Source of the DNA: an uncultured Eggerthellaceae bacterium
GTDB lineage: Bacteria > Actinomycetota > Coriobacteriia > Coriobacteriales > Eggerthellaceae
Direction of reading: 5' to 3'
Assembly (NCBI GenBank): GCA_910588095.1
Contig: CAJUQH010000019.1
Location: 1-40,081, forward strand
DNA length: 40,081 nt
The translations under genes and the position numbers were made by a program. The notes under the pieces are model-generated. The model made no database searches and was not told the origin of the DNA. It saw only the letters and a program-made list of their open reading frames with translations. The stretch's first letter is position 1. Each line of letters opens with the position of its first letter. This document shows, one piece after another, positions 6,684-13,925 of the stretch.

Positions 6684-7009
6684 AGATTTACGTGATAGGG
6701 CCGGTATCGAACATCGAGAACGACAACCGCCCGGCGTTCGAGCAAGCAGCCCGCGAGCTGCACGAGGCGCTGGGGTGCGAGGTTGAGATACCGCACGACA
6801 CGATCAAGCCTGGGACCGGATGGGAAGAGGCCATGCACCAGTCGCTCTCGCGCCTCGCGAAAGCCGACGGCGTGGCGATGCTCGACGGGTGGACCTCGAG
6901 CCGTGGCGCGTGCCTCGAGTTCCAAGTGGCCGAGATTCTTCGCCACTACGGCCTCGCCGAGGTGCGCACGGTCAAGGAATGGCTCGACGGCGCGCCCAAG
7001 GCTGCGTGA
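6680..7009 (+). CDS. DUF4406 (nucleoside deoxyribosyltransferase-like) protein
   Basis: 109 residues. Begins KIYVIGPVSNIENDNRPAFE, then IPHDTIKPGTGWEEAM, SLSRLAKADGVAMLDGW and SRGACLEF. This is the DUF4406 pattern, a Rossmann-like fold related to nucleoside 2-deoxyribosyltransferases; the E in CLEF and the preceding SRGA loop correspond to the substrate site of that superfamily. Phage members are thought to act on nucleotide pools or modified bases, but the activity of DUF4406 is not established. ATG 6680 overlaps the upstream stop, and the GTG of the next gene overlaps its own stop. Confidence 0.75.
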   Translation: MKIYVIGPVSNIENDNRPAFEQAARELHEALGCEVEIPHDTIKPGTGWEEAMHQSLSRLAKADGVAMLDGWTSSRGACLEFQVAEILRHYGLAEVRTVKEWLDGAPKAA

Positions 7010-7499
7010 TCCGCGTGAGCGATCCGAAAACGACCCCCCCCTTATCCTAGACCCCTGCTGCGGCGCCCGAATGTTCTACTTCGACCACGAAAACCCGCAG
7101 GTGCTCTTCTGCGACATCCGGGAGGACTTCGCCAAGACGCTCTGCGACGGCCGATCGTTCGAGGTCAAGCCGGACATGGCTGCCGACGTCACGGAGCTGC
7201 CGTTCGATGCCGGCACATTCCCCCTCGTGGTGTTCGACCCTCCACATCTGCTGCGCGGGAACGGATGGATGGTCGACAAGTACGGCAAGCTGCCGAAGGA
7301 CTGGCGCGAATGGATGACGCGCGCGTTCTCCGAGTGCTGGCGCGTGCTTCGCCCTGCAGGCACCCTCGTTTTCAAATGGAACGAGTGCCACGTGGCGCTG
7401 TCTGAAATCTTGAAATGCGCCCCGGCGAAGCCGGTGTGCGGAAACCGAAAGCCGACGAACAGCAAGACCCACTGGCTGCTGTTCTTCAAACCCGAATAG
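7006..7499 (+). CDS. SAM-dependent methyltransferase, frame split at C8
   Basis: Class I SAM-dependent methyltransferase of a phage type beginning ILDPCCGARMFYFD (motif I) with VVFDPPHLL (motif IV-like), an LFCDIREDF segment and a FKWNE region. The start best supported by context is GTG 7006, overlapping the upstream stop (GTGA). In that frame, translation runs MIRVSDPKTTPP and stops at 7048-7050, after 14 residues, beyond a run of eight C (7034-7041). The whole catalytic domain lies in the -1 frame, in which I find no ATG, GTG or TTG near the tract. A 9-C tract or a -1 slip gives 164 residues. Expression therefore seems to depend entirely on the tract. Confidence 0.75.
7034..7041 (+). repeat. 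C8 homopolymer tract in methyltransferase
   Basis: Eight consecutive C within ACC CCC CCC, twelve codons or so after the GTG start. Conserved motif I follows at once in the -1 frame. Candidate contingency tract. Confidence 0.9.
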
Positions 7500-7511
7500 A
7501 AGGAGCCAGCA

Positions 7512-7889
7512 ATGCCAAGATTCAACATCGGCGACAAAGTGCGCCTGAACGACAAGTACATGGACGCCCGCAGCCATGTCGGCGAGGTGTTCACGGTGAC
7601 AAACGTGGCCACGATCGGAGGGCAGGAGTGCGTGTTCACCGATCCTTCGCTGGGAGGGGCGTATGCGGCTGACGGCTTTGACCTAGCCCCTCAAGATAGC
7701 GAAATGACCCTCGAGCAGCGCTACGAGAAGCTGGCCGAAGTCGCACGCGAGATGCACGACGCGATAGCACCCATGCACGAGTGCTGCTGCGAGGACACCT
7801 GCGTGAACCTCGGCGAAATGGGCTGGGGCGCTGACTGCTGCTTCGTCACTTACCACGAAAAGCTGAAAGAGCTGGGGGTCGTCGAATAA
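7512..7889 (+). CDS. Hypothetical protein with SH3-like N-terminus
   Basis: 125 residues, ATG 7512 after AGAAGGAGC. Residues 1-57 (FNIGDKVRLNDKY, HVGEVFTVTNV, then YAADGFDLAP) look like a small beta-barrel of the IGDKVRL type seen in many phage accessory proteins. The C-terminal half is helical with clustered cysteines (ECCCEDTC, DCCF), perhaps metal binding. The stop overlaps the next start (TAATG). Function unknown. Confidence 0.55.
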   Translation: MPRFNIGDKVRLNDKYMDARSHVGEVFTVTNVATIGGQECVFTDPSLGGAYAADGFDLAPQDSEMTLEQRYEKLAEVAREMHDAIAPMHECCCEDTCVNLGEMGWGADCCFVTYHEKLKELGVVE

Positions 7890-8551
7890 TGGACGCCGTG
7901 CTGACCGTCAAACAGCCCTACGCCGACCGGATCATGGAGGGCACCAAGCGCTACGAGTTCAGGCGCAAGGCACCCGCCCGCGACATCGACGGCCTATACG
8001 TCCACATCGCCGGCACCGGACCGTACGCGCAGGCATACGTGGGCGTGAACTGCGTGCACACCGGCACGCCAGAGGCCATCTGGGAGTACTGCAGCGAGTG
8101 CGCCGCGATCATGCCCCCGGGAATATCACGCGAGGACTTCTTCGCTTACTTCGACGGATGCGAAACCGCCACGGCCATCTCGCTCGCCCCGCGCCCGCAG
8201 GTTCTGAACCCGCCGATCCTGCTCGAGTACCTCGGCCTCAAGGGCGCTCCGCAGTCGATCGCCTACGCGAAGCCCCAACAGCCGGAGATCGGCGACTACA
8301 TATGCCCCTACTGCGGACACGAGCAGCAGGCGACCTACGACGAATGGGAGGGGTCGGACTTCGAGGACCGCACGACCGTCTGGTGTCGGCGGTGCGGCCA
8401 GTCCTTCGACGTCTACCGCGAGTGGGTCGCCTACTACACGAACGTCGAGCCTGACCCGTGCTCCATGTGCCCCGGCTCTGAAAGCACGGAGAGGTTCCGC
8501 GACGGATGGCGGTGCCGCATCGGCGGATGCGCCACCATGAAGGAGGACTGA
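7889..8551 (+). CDS. ASCH/PUA-like domain protein with zinc ribbon
   Basis: 220 residues. The N-terminus (VLTVKQPYADRIMEGTKRYEFRR, then GLYVHIAGTGPYAQAYVGV) is the ASCH-type PUA-like pattern, a fold linked to RNA or modified-nucleotide binding. The C-terminus has a CPYCGH...CRRCGQ zinc ribbon and a further Cys-rich end (CSMCPGS, CRIGGC). The two parts together look like a nucleic-acid-binding accessory protein. ATG 7889 overlaps the upstream stop, and its TGA overlaps the radical SAM start. Exact target unknown. Confidence 0.65.
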   Translation: MDAVLTVKQPYADRIMEGTKRYEFRRKAPARDIDGLYVHIAGTGPYAQAYVGVNCVHTGTPEAIWEYCSECAAIMPPGISREDFFAYFDGCETATAISLAPRPQVLNPPILLEYLGLKGAPQSIAYAKPQQPEIGDYICPYCGHEQQATYDEWEGSDFEDRTTVWCRRCGQSFDVYREWVAYYTNVEPDPCSMCPGSESTERFRDGWRCRIGGCATMKED

Positions 8552-9429
8552 TGGAAACGATCGAGAAGAAACGCCTGCTCTACAAGAGCAAGGTCGAGTA
8601 CATGGACGGGCCGGGCGTCTACACCATGAACCACGTGCAGGGATGCGCCCACGGCTGCCGCTACCCGTGCTACGCCTACCTCGCCGCGAAGCGGTTCGGC
8701 ACCGCCTCGAGCGAGGGCGAGTGGATGACGCCGAGACCCGTCGATGACGTCATCGGGAAGCTCGTCCGCGAGCTCGACGCGAAGCGCAAGGAGCCTGTCG
8801 AGCGCGTCCATATGTGCTTCACGACCGACCCGCTGCCATGGTCCGTCGGATGCTCGAACCGGCGAACCATGGAGCTCATCCATGCGGACACCCTGCGAGC
8901 CGTGGGCGAGCTCAACGCGCGCGGCATACCGGTGACGATGCTCACCAAGGGCACGCTCCCGCGAATCGAGCGCGACTTCTGCGAGGGCGACGACTTCACG
9001 ATCCTGCGCGCCAGCAGCGGCGTCGCGGCGAGCATGTACTCGCAGGAGCTCCACCCGGACAACCTCTTCGGCATATCGCTGGTGACGCCCTGCGACGAGT
9101 TCCGATCCGCATGGGAGCCGGGAGCCGCACCCGTCGAGTTCCGCGTGCGGTCGCTGCGGATCATGCACGAGGAGGGATGCCGCACATGGGTCTCGATGGA
9201 GCCGTTCCCCACGCCCGCGATCCAGCTCGAGACATGCGGCCAGACGTGGGATGCGGCCGAGGTCCTCTCGCTCGTCCCGTTCGTGGACCGCGTGGTGTTC
9301 GGCCGCTGGAACTACGGCCCGAAGGTCACCGCCGAGGATCGGGAGTGGTACCTCCGGCAGGCCGAGGCCGTCAGGAAATGGTGCAAGCGCTGGGGAGCCG
9401 AGTGCCACATCAAGAAAGGAACCGAATGA
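8551..9429 (+). CDS. Radical SAM protein
   Basis: 292 residues; start ATG 8551 (TGATG junction, GAAGGAGGACTG upstream). Residues about 29-41 read GCAHGCRYPCYAY, a Cx3Cx3C cluster in the position and style of radical SAM enzymes related to spore photoproduct lyase and DNA repair photolyase-like proteins. Downstream elements fit a partial TIM barrel: FTTDPLPW, RAVGELNARGIPVTMLTKGT, FGISLVTP, EEGCRTWVSMEPFP. It probably binds a [4Fe-4S] cluster and makes 5'-deoxyadenosyl radicals. The substrate is unknown: DNA repair, base modification or RNA modification are all open. It is flanked by nucleic-acid-linked genes. Confidence 0.75.
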   Translation: METIEKKRLLYKSKVEYMDGPGVYTMNHVQGCAHGCRYPCYAYLAAKRFGTASSEGEWMTPRPVDDVIGKLVRELDAKRKEPVERVHMCFTTDPLPWSVGCSNRRTMELIHADTLRAVGELNARGIPVTMLTKGTLPRIERDFCEGDDFTILRASSGVAASMYSQELHPDNLFGISLVTPCDEFRSAWEPGAAPVEFRVRSLRIMHEEGCRTWVSMEPFPTPAIQLETCGQTWDAAEVLSLVPFVDRVVFGRWNYGPKVTAEDREWYLRQAEAVRKWCKRWGAECHIKKGTE

Positions 9430-10058
9430 TGGAGATGAAACCGAGCACGCCGCTCAAGGGATGCGAGAAATGCGGCGGCAGGGCGCACCTCGAGCCGATG
9501 CGCTTCCATAGCGGACACGAGGGCGTCGTCGTGAAGATCGACCACGACCCCGCCTGCTTCTGGTCGCTGCACGAGCCGCCCATGGACACGATGTACGTGA
9601 GCGAGGAGGCGGCCATCAAGGCGTGGAACGCTCAGGCGCCGTCATCGACCGGGCTGCGAGCCGAGGACCTTCAGGGCTTCGCGGACCGCATCGCCCGGAT
9701 CGTCGGCGCCCCCGAATCCGACTGCCCGTGCAACCTGACGGACGTCTACCACATCGCCAAAGAGAAGCTCGCGCGCCCGTTCACCGGCGTCCTCGACGCA
9801 TCGGGAAACCGGATCCGGGTCGGCGACCGCGTGGAGCTCTTCAGCATCGCCGGCGAGGCTGTTTTCGAGTGCGGAGCCTACGGCATCGCGTTCGAGGACG
9901 TCATCGACTGGGACGCCATAGCGGGCAAGATCAAGGAATGCACCGGCTGCGACAACCGCCCGGACTTCTGCTTCAACGACAACTTCATCAGCTTCTGGGA
10001 GCTGCTCTGGAACTTCAACTGCGACGACGACTGCTGCGCCGTGGTCGAAAAGGCATAG
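9426..10058 (+). CDS. Lar-like N-terminus fused to YopX-like region
   Basis: 210 residues from ATG 9426, overlapping the radical SAM stop. Residues about 12-72 show a Lar-like arrangement: GCEKCGGRAHLE, later EEAAIKAWNA. Residues about 119-165 (FTGVLDASGNRIRVGDRVEL, then AYGIAFEDVIDWD) have the G-x-x-I-x-x-G-D-x-V feel of YopX-family phage proteins. The tail is Cys- and Asp-rich (CTGCDNRPDFC, CDDDCC). The combination suggests an accessory anti-restriction or regulatory protein. The fusion interpretation is tentative. Confidence 0.55.
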   Translation: MMEMKPSTPLKGCEKCGGRAHLEPMRFHSGHEGVVVKIDHDPACFWSLHEPPMDTMYVSEEAAIKAWNAQAPSSTGLRAEDLQGFADRIARIVGAPESDCPCNLTDVYHIAKEKLARPFTGVLDASGNRIRVGDRVELFSIAGEAVFECGAYGIAFEDVIDWDAIAGKIKECTGCDNRPDFCFNDNFISFWELLWNFNCDDDCCAVVEKA

Positions 10059-10066
10059 GAGGAAAC

Positions 10067-10477
10067 ATGGAGAACGGAAAAGACGTAACGACCGACGCGC
10101 GAAAGCAGGCGCGGGCAAGGTTCGAGGCCATGGGCCTCACCTACGCCGACATCACCGACGGCGAGCTGCTGATGCTCACCATGACGCTGAACAAGGCGTT
10201 CAAAAAGGCGCGCAAGGAGGCCCTGACCCCCGTGCGGTCATCCATGACGCTCAGCCGAAAGACGAGGGTGAAGCACAAGAGCAACGGCGCGATCACCGAG
10301 GCGTACTTCTTCATGAACGCCCACTACTTCCAGATGCGCGAGTGCATCTCGTTCAACCGCGACGGCTTCATCGGCTTCTGCGGGTGGGCGGACGACAACA
10401 ACACCGCGCCCGTCGTCGAGGGCTTCAACGAGTGGCTCGACCTCATGGCTGAAGCCGGGAAGGAGCAGACGCGATGA
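10067..10477 (+). CDS. Hypothetical phage protein
   Basis: 136 residues, ATG 10067 after TAGGAGGAAAC. N-terminal half helical (QARARFEAMGLTYADITDGE, LNKAFKKARKEAL); the C-terminal half contains aromatic-rich NAHYFQMRECISFNRDGFIG. No family recognised. Its stop overlaps the start of the cytosine methyltransferase (ATGA), suggesting coupled expression with that enzyme. Function unknown. Confidence 0.6.
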   Translation: MENGKDVTTDARKQARARFEAMGLTYADITDGELLMLTMTLNKAFKKARKEALTPVRSSMTLSRKTRVKHKSNGAITEAYFFMNAHYFQMRECISFNRDGFIGFCGWADDNNTAPVVEGFNEWLDLMAEAGKEQTR

Positions 10478-11150
10478 AGGTACTGGAGCTATTCGCGGGC
10501 ACGCGATCCATCGGCCGCGCTTTCGAGCGTCACGGCCACGAGGTCCTCTCGGTTGACTGGGACGAGCAGTTCCCGGACATCGACATCCAAGACGACGTCA
10601 TGAACGTGTACGCCCGCGACATCGTGGAGCGGATCGGGCACGTGGACGTGGTATGGGCCTCTCCCGACTGCACCACGTACTCGATAGCGGCCATATCGCA
10701 CCACCGCACCCGCGAGGACAGCGGAAACCTCGCCGGGGTGAGCGACTACGCCCGGGCGTGCGACCGGGTGAACATGCACCTGCACAACCTGATGCTGATG
10801 CTCACCCCCCCCTATGGTTCATTGAAAACCCGCGCGGCGGCATGAGGAAGATGGACTTCATGCACGGACTGGAGCGCTACACCGTGACGTACTGCCAGTA
10901 CGGCGACGACCGCATGAAGCCCACCGACATCTGGACCAACCACCCGGACCCGCGCTTCAAGCCGATGTGCAAGAACGGCGACCCGTGCCACACCGCCGCC
11001 CCTCGCGGCGCCAAGACCGGAACGCAGGGCCGCTCCGGATCGGTGGAGCGCAGCCGCATCCCCGACGAGCTCTGCGAGCACATCGTGACCATATCCGAGG
11101 AGCACCTCGCCCGACTCGCGAAGGAGGGGCGCCTGTGGCAGCCGAGCTGA
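10474..11150 (+). CDS. C5-cytosine DNA methyltransferase, frame split at C8
   Basis: Predicted 5-methylcytosine DNA methyltransferase. Motif I is LELFAGTRSIGRAF (residues 4-17); the catalytic-loop equivalent is ASPDCTTYS with Cys66; motif VI is FIENPRGG, but in another frame. In the frame starting at ATG 10474 the product stops at 10845 after 123 residues. A run of eight C (10805-10812) marks the change, and the conserved continuation (LWFIENPRGGMRKMDF to a TGA at 11148-11150) is in the -1 frame. A 9-C tract or -1 slip yields 225 residues. The truncated product lacks the ENPRG motif and should be inactive. Start overlaps the upstream stop. Confidence 0.8.
10805..10812 (+). repeat. C8 homopolymer tract in C5 methyltransferase
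   Basis: Eight consecutive C within ACC CCC CCC, followed in the -1 frame by LWFIENPRG. Same codon phase as the C8 tract at 7034-7041. Confidence 0.9.
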
Positions 11151-11305
11151 GACCGTGCCGCCGGTGCGCCTGCGAACCCATGCGGACATCGAAGAGGACG
11201 CGAAACGGGGTGCGATGGCGCGTGTCGTGCCCGAGGTGCGGACGCGCCACGAGGCCGCACCGACCGAACGGAGGCGACATCCACGAATGGAACTCGGAGA
11301 ACTGA
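11135..11305 (+). CDS. Short Lar-like zinc-ribbon protein
   Basis: 56 residues from GTG 11135, inside the end of the methyltransferase gene, with AAGGAGGGG upstream (11121-11129). It reads PCRRCACEP, then RVSCPRCGRATRPH, then DIHEWNSEN: two CxxC knuckles and the terminal W-N of Lar-type restriction alleviation proteins, at the minimal size of that family. Coupling with a DNA methyltransferase gene fits the idea of a restriction-modification countermeasure set. Family call is motif-based. Confidence 0.6.
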   Translation: MAAELRPCRRCACEPMRTSKRTRNGVRWRVSCPRCGRATRPHRPNGGDIHEWNSEN

Positions 11306-11562
11306 CGATCGCCATCCCGGCGGACCTCGGCCAGATTCCCGCAAGAGAAGCGGCAGAAAACCTAGCTGAACTGGGAAAAGCTGGTACAACGGCCCAAGAG
11401 TTCGCCGAGCACGCGCTGGCCGTTTCGCGTCGGATCGCGCAGGCCATGGGAGGCGAAGGGCGAAACTGCCAAAAGTCTGCCAAAAGTCCGAGGGGGTCCG
11501 AAACCCGAAAAACGCGAAACGCCGAGGTCAGCGCATGCGCAACGCGCGCCCCGCGTGCCTGA
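11287..11562 (+). CDS. Hypothetical protein
   Basis: 91 residues from ATG 11287, overlapping the end of the Lar-like gene. Begins MELGELTIAIPADLGQIPAR, mostly helical and acidic at first, then basic and Ser/Arg-rich. An 11-bp tandem duplication (11466-11476 and 11477-11487, CTGCCAAAAGT) lies in the second half. No recognised domain; function unknown. Confidence 0.45.
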   Translation: MELGELTIAIPADLGQIPAREAAENLAELGKAGTTAQEFAEHALAVSRRIAQAMGGEGRNCQKSAKSPRGSETRKTRNAEVSACATRAPRA

Positions 11563-11615
11563 TTCCCAAAGAACAGGTAATTCTTTGGAGAAGGTGAGAA
11601 GGAAGGAGGCCGAAA

Positions 11616-12014
11616 ATGGCCGTTTCGATAGGTTCAAAGCTCGCTCTCAAGCGCGGGCAGCGCAGCTCTTTCATCGAGAACCTGCAGGTCGTGACCGTAA
11701 AACATGCACCGTTCAAGGCAGGGGGCATCACCTGCGTGACCTTCGAGGAGGTCCCGGGCGTGTTCAACCTCGCCCAGTTCCGCGAGGTGGGGCAAAAACG
11801 GCCCGAGACCGTGCCAAACGGGGAATGCGCCGAGGGTGCGGTTTCGCCTGACTTCGACGGCGTGCTCGACGCGATGGGAGGCCTCGCTGACGTGATCGCC
11901 GAAGAAGCAGAGCGCATGGCCGGCGGCATCGTTGACGCATACGAAAGAACCCAGCGCAAGCAGCCGAAAGGCCGCCAGCGCGTGGCCCCGCGCGGAAAGA
12001 GGCGCCGCAAATGA
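11616..12014 (+). CDS. Hypothetical basic phage protein
   Basis: 132 residues, ATG 11616 behind AAGGAAGGAGGCC. N-terminal part beta-rich (VSIGSKLALKRGQRSSFIEN, VVTVKHAPF, ITCVTFEEVPG), C-terminal part helical and ending strongly basic (RQRVAPRGKRRRK). Could bind nucleic acid, but no family is recognised. Overlaps the next start. Confidence 0.5.
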   Translation: MAVSIGSKLALKRGQRSSFIENLQVVTVKHAPFKAGGITCVTFEEVPGVFNLAQFREVGQKRPETVPNGECAEGAVSPDFDGVLDAMGGLADVIAEEAERMAGGIVDAYERTQRKQPKGRQRVAPRGKRRRK

Positions 12015-12352
12015 ACATCACCAAGCACGACCGCGCCCGCCTCGACAAGCTGAAAGCGCTCGCCGATCGCGGCGCGACCGAGGGCGAGCGCAAGGCAGCG
12101 CGCGAGGCCATGGACCGCATCATGGCGAAGTACGGGTACCGGCGGAAGGAGAAGCCGAAGCGCAAGGCGCCCCCGAAGCCGGCAGAACCCGCAACCGCCG
12201 GCGCCGCCGTGTCGTTCGAGGAGCTGGCCGAGGCCATGCGCCAGCTCGGCATCGACATCAACGCGTTCCTCGCGCAGGTTTCCGCATCGTCCGAGGAGTT
12301 CATGGAAGCGCTCGAGAAGATCGCCAGCGCTCGCGATTGTGGAAAACTCTGA
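12011..12352 (+). CDS. DUF2786-like small protein
   Basis: 113 residues. The N-terminal helices (LDKLKALADRGATEGERKAA, then REAMDRIMAKYGY) match the DUF2786 pattern, in which a short helical unit of this type is found in phage and bacterial proteins of uncertain, possibly DNA-related, function. A Lys/Pro-rich linker (about residues 43-62) leads to a second helical part. ATG overlaps the upstream stop. Last gene before a 109-bp gap with a possible promoter. Confidence 0.55.
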   Translation: MNITKHDRARLDKLKALADRGATEGERKAAREAMDRIMAKYGYRRKEKPKRKAPPKPAEPATAGAAVSFEELAEAMRQLGIDINAFLAQVSASSEEFMEALEKIASARDCGKL

Positions 12353-12391
12353 GCCATATTCCGAAAACCCGGCTCCCTCGAAACTTCATCG

Positions 12392-12420
12392 TTTACCGCC
12401 GTACCACCCTGTGATATGAA
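12392..12420 (+). promoter_or_regulatory. Candidate promoter upstream of late regulator
   Basis: TTTACC (12392-12397), a 17-bp spacer and TATGAA (12415-12420), each hexamer four of six to the sigma-70 consensus, in the AT-richer gap before the gene at 12462. Weak evidence, based on pattern and location only. Confidence 0.3.
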
Positions 12421-12461
12421 ATGAAGGGAAAACGCGGCAAAAATAGGGGAACGAGGTATGA

Positions 12462-12932
12462 ATGGCGGTAACCGCGCGCACCATGCGCCAGAGGCTCGAT
12501 GCGTATGTGGACTTGCGAAAAGAGCTACGGATGCAGGCGATGCGGCTCGACCAGATGCGTCAGACGATCGGCGACATACGCTCCCCTAAGTACGAACCCG
12601 GCAAGGCGTCGTCCGGGCCGGGCGACGGAGTGGCCCGTGACGTGATCGCGCTCGAGAACCTAGAGCTCCGCGTGGCGGAGCTCATCGACCACGAGGAGTC
12701 CGAGCACGACGACCTCGAGCGGATGATATGCCGCGTCACCAACGCCCAGCAGCGCGCGCTCCTGCGCCTGCGCTACTTCGACCTCAAGGACTGGGCGGAT
12801 ATCGCGTTCGCGTTCTTCGGCGATCGCGTGGACTACCTCACCGAGGAGCACGACTACGTGGCGAAATGCTACCGGCTCCACTCCCGCGCGGTGTCGTCTC
12901 TGGTCGCCGTCCACCGCCGCATGTTCGCCTGA
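12462..12932 (+). CDS. ArpU/RinA-like late transcription regulator
   Basis: 156 residues from ATG 12462. N-terminal coiled-coil region (MRQRLDAYVDLRKELRMQAM, then RLDQMRQTIGDI), then a sigma-like helical core: LRLRYFDLKDWADIAFAFFG and YLTEEHDYVAKCYRLHSRAVSSL, which read as sigma-70 region 4-type helix-turn-helix as in ArpU, RinA and DUF1492 phage regulators. Such proteins sit before terminase genes and activate late transcription. It precedes a 241-bp intergenic region with repeats and then the packaging genes, which fits. Functional call is by architecture and location. Confidence 0.65.
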   Translation: MAVTARTMRQRLDAYVDLRKELRMQAMRLDQMRQTIGDIRSPKYEPGKASSGPGDGVARDVIALENLELRVAELIDHEESEHDDLERMICRVTNAQQRALLRLRYFDLKDWADIAFAFFGDRVDYLTEEHDYVAKCYRLHSRAVSSLVAVHRRMFA

Positions 12933-13173
12933 TTCCCCCGCCCTTCATAATTCCTCCACAAATAAAAGCCCAGTTCAGCCGTCAAAGTTGTGGACACTTT
13001 GAGAGTAAATGAGAGCAATGTGGAGCAATGTGGACACATGGAGAGTACCTCGGCGAGTTTTAATAACATCCGCCGCGAACCGTCCGAAAGACGCACGCCG
13101 CCCGTGGCGATCCGGGTAATCCTTCACCCCTCACGGCCACGGGCGCGCGGCCTGAATCTAGGGAGGTGCCCAC
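12933..13173. promoter_or_regulatory. Intergenic region with repeats before late operon
   Basis: No convincing gene. It holds a 19-bp direct repeat at 12989-13007 and 13029-13047 (TGTGGACAC-NNN-GAGAGTA, 17 of 19 identical, 40 bp apart). Between and overlapping them is a tandem 10-mer AGCAATGTGG at 13014-13023 and 13024-13033. The region lies between the late regulator and the packaging genes. It may be a late promoter with activator sites, or the packaging (cos/pac) site bound by the small terminase. Confidence 0.5.
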
Positions 13174-13803
13174 ATGCTGAAGCTCGAAGCGAAGCTGCTG
13201 GACAACAGCCTCTCCCAGAAGCTCCTCAAGAAAGAGCAGGCCGCACGCAAGGCGATGAGCTACACCATGAAAGACCTGAAGCGGCGCGCCCCCACCAAGG
13301 TGGCGCAGGCCGTGGTGGATGTCTACGCCGTGAAGCAAGGCGACGTCAAGCCGGGCAAGGGCGGCATGGGCGGCGGTGGCAAGGTACGGGCATCCGGCGA
13401 AACAATAGATGAGTTCGCCCTCACCTACACCGGCTCGCCCATGACCCCCACCCACTTCAAGATGACGCCCAAGGCGCCCCCCGGTGGTGGCCGGCGGTAC
13501 ACCGTCAAGGCCACCATCAAGAAGGGCAGCAAGGTGACCATCGGCCACTGGGCAAAGCCCGGCAGCGAGGGCGGAGCCTACGCGCGCCCGGGCGACTCGC
13601 CCTACTTCCTCGCAGGCGGCAACGGCGGCTCGACCCTTCCGTTCCAGCGCAAGGGCGACAAGCTCGCCAAGGTGTTCCGCACCGTGTCGATCCCTCAGAT
13701 GGTCGGCGCCGACGAGGTGGCCGAGCGCGCCGTGAAAGACATCGGCGAGCTCGCGGAAGAAAGACTCAATCACAACCTCAAGCGATTCCTCGAAGCCTCA
13801 TAG
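13174..13803 (+). CDS. Minor tail protein Z-like
   Basis: 209 residues, ATG 13174 after AGGGAGGTG. The pattern LLKKEQAARKAMSYTMKDLK, RRAPTKVAQAVV, then ALTYTGSPMTPTHFKMTPK and an R-RRYTVKATIKKG strand is that of phage minor tail protein Z / HK97 gp10-like tail completion proteins, which sit at the head-tail interface. Helical N-terminus followed by a beta-rich core and an acidic helical end. Unusually it is located upstream of the terminase genes rather than next to the other connector genes (20977-22446). Confidence 0.65.
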   Translation: MLKLEAKLLDNSLSQKLLKKEQAARKAMSYTMKDLKRRAPTKVAQAVVDVYAVKQGDVKPGKGGMGGGGKVRASGETIDEFALTYTGSPMTPTHFKMTPKAPPGGGRRYTVKATIKKGSKVTIGHWAKPGSEGGAYARPGDSPYFLAGGNGGSTLPFQRKGDKLAKVFRTVSIPQMVGADEVAERAVKDIGELAEERLNHNLKRFLEAS

Positions 13804-13925
13804 GTTCTTCCGGCGACGAGAATCGCCTGGGGTGCTTGCGAGCCCAGAAAAAGTGAATTTTTCCAGTTTTGAAAATCTAGCGTTTCGCTACGCCTGCCAC
13901 GGCGAGCGGAGGGAGGGGTGCCGTC

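Noticed and set aside
12990..13412. Open frame starting in the repeat region before the tail Z-like gene
   Set aside because: No ribosome binding site, overlaps a well-supported gene in another frame, and its sequence turns Arg/Pro-rich like other shadow frames.
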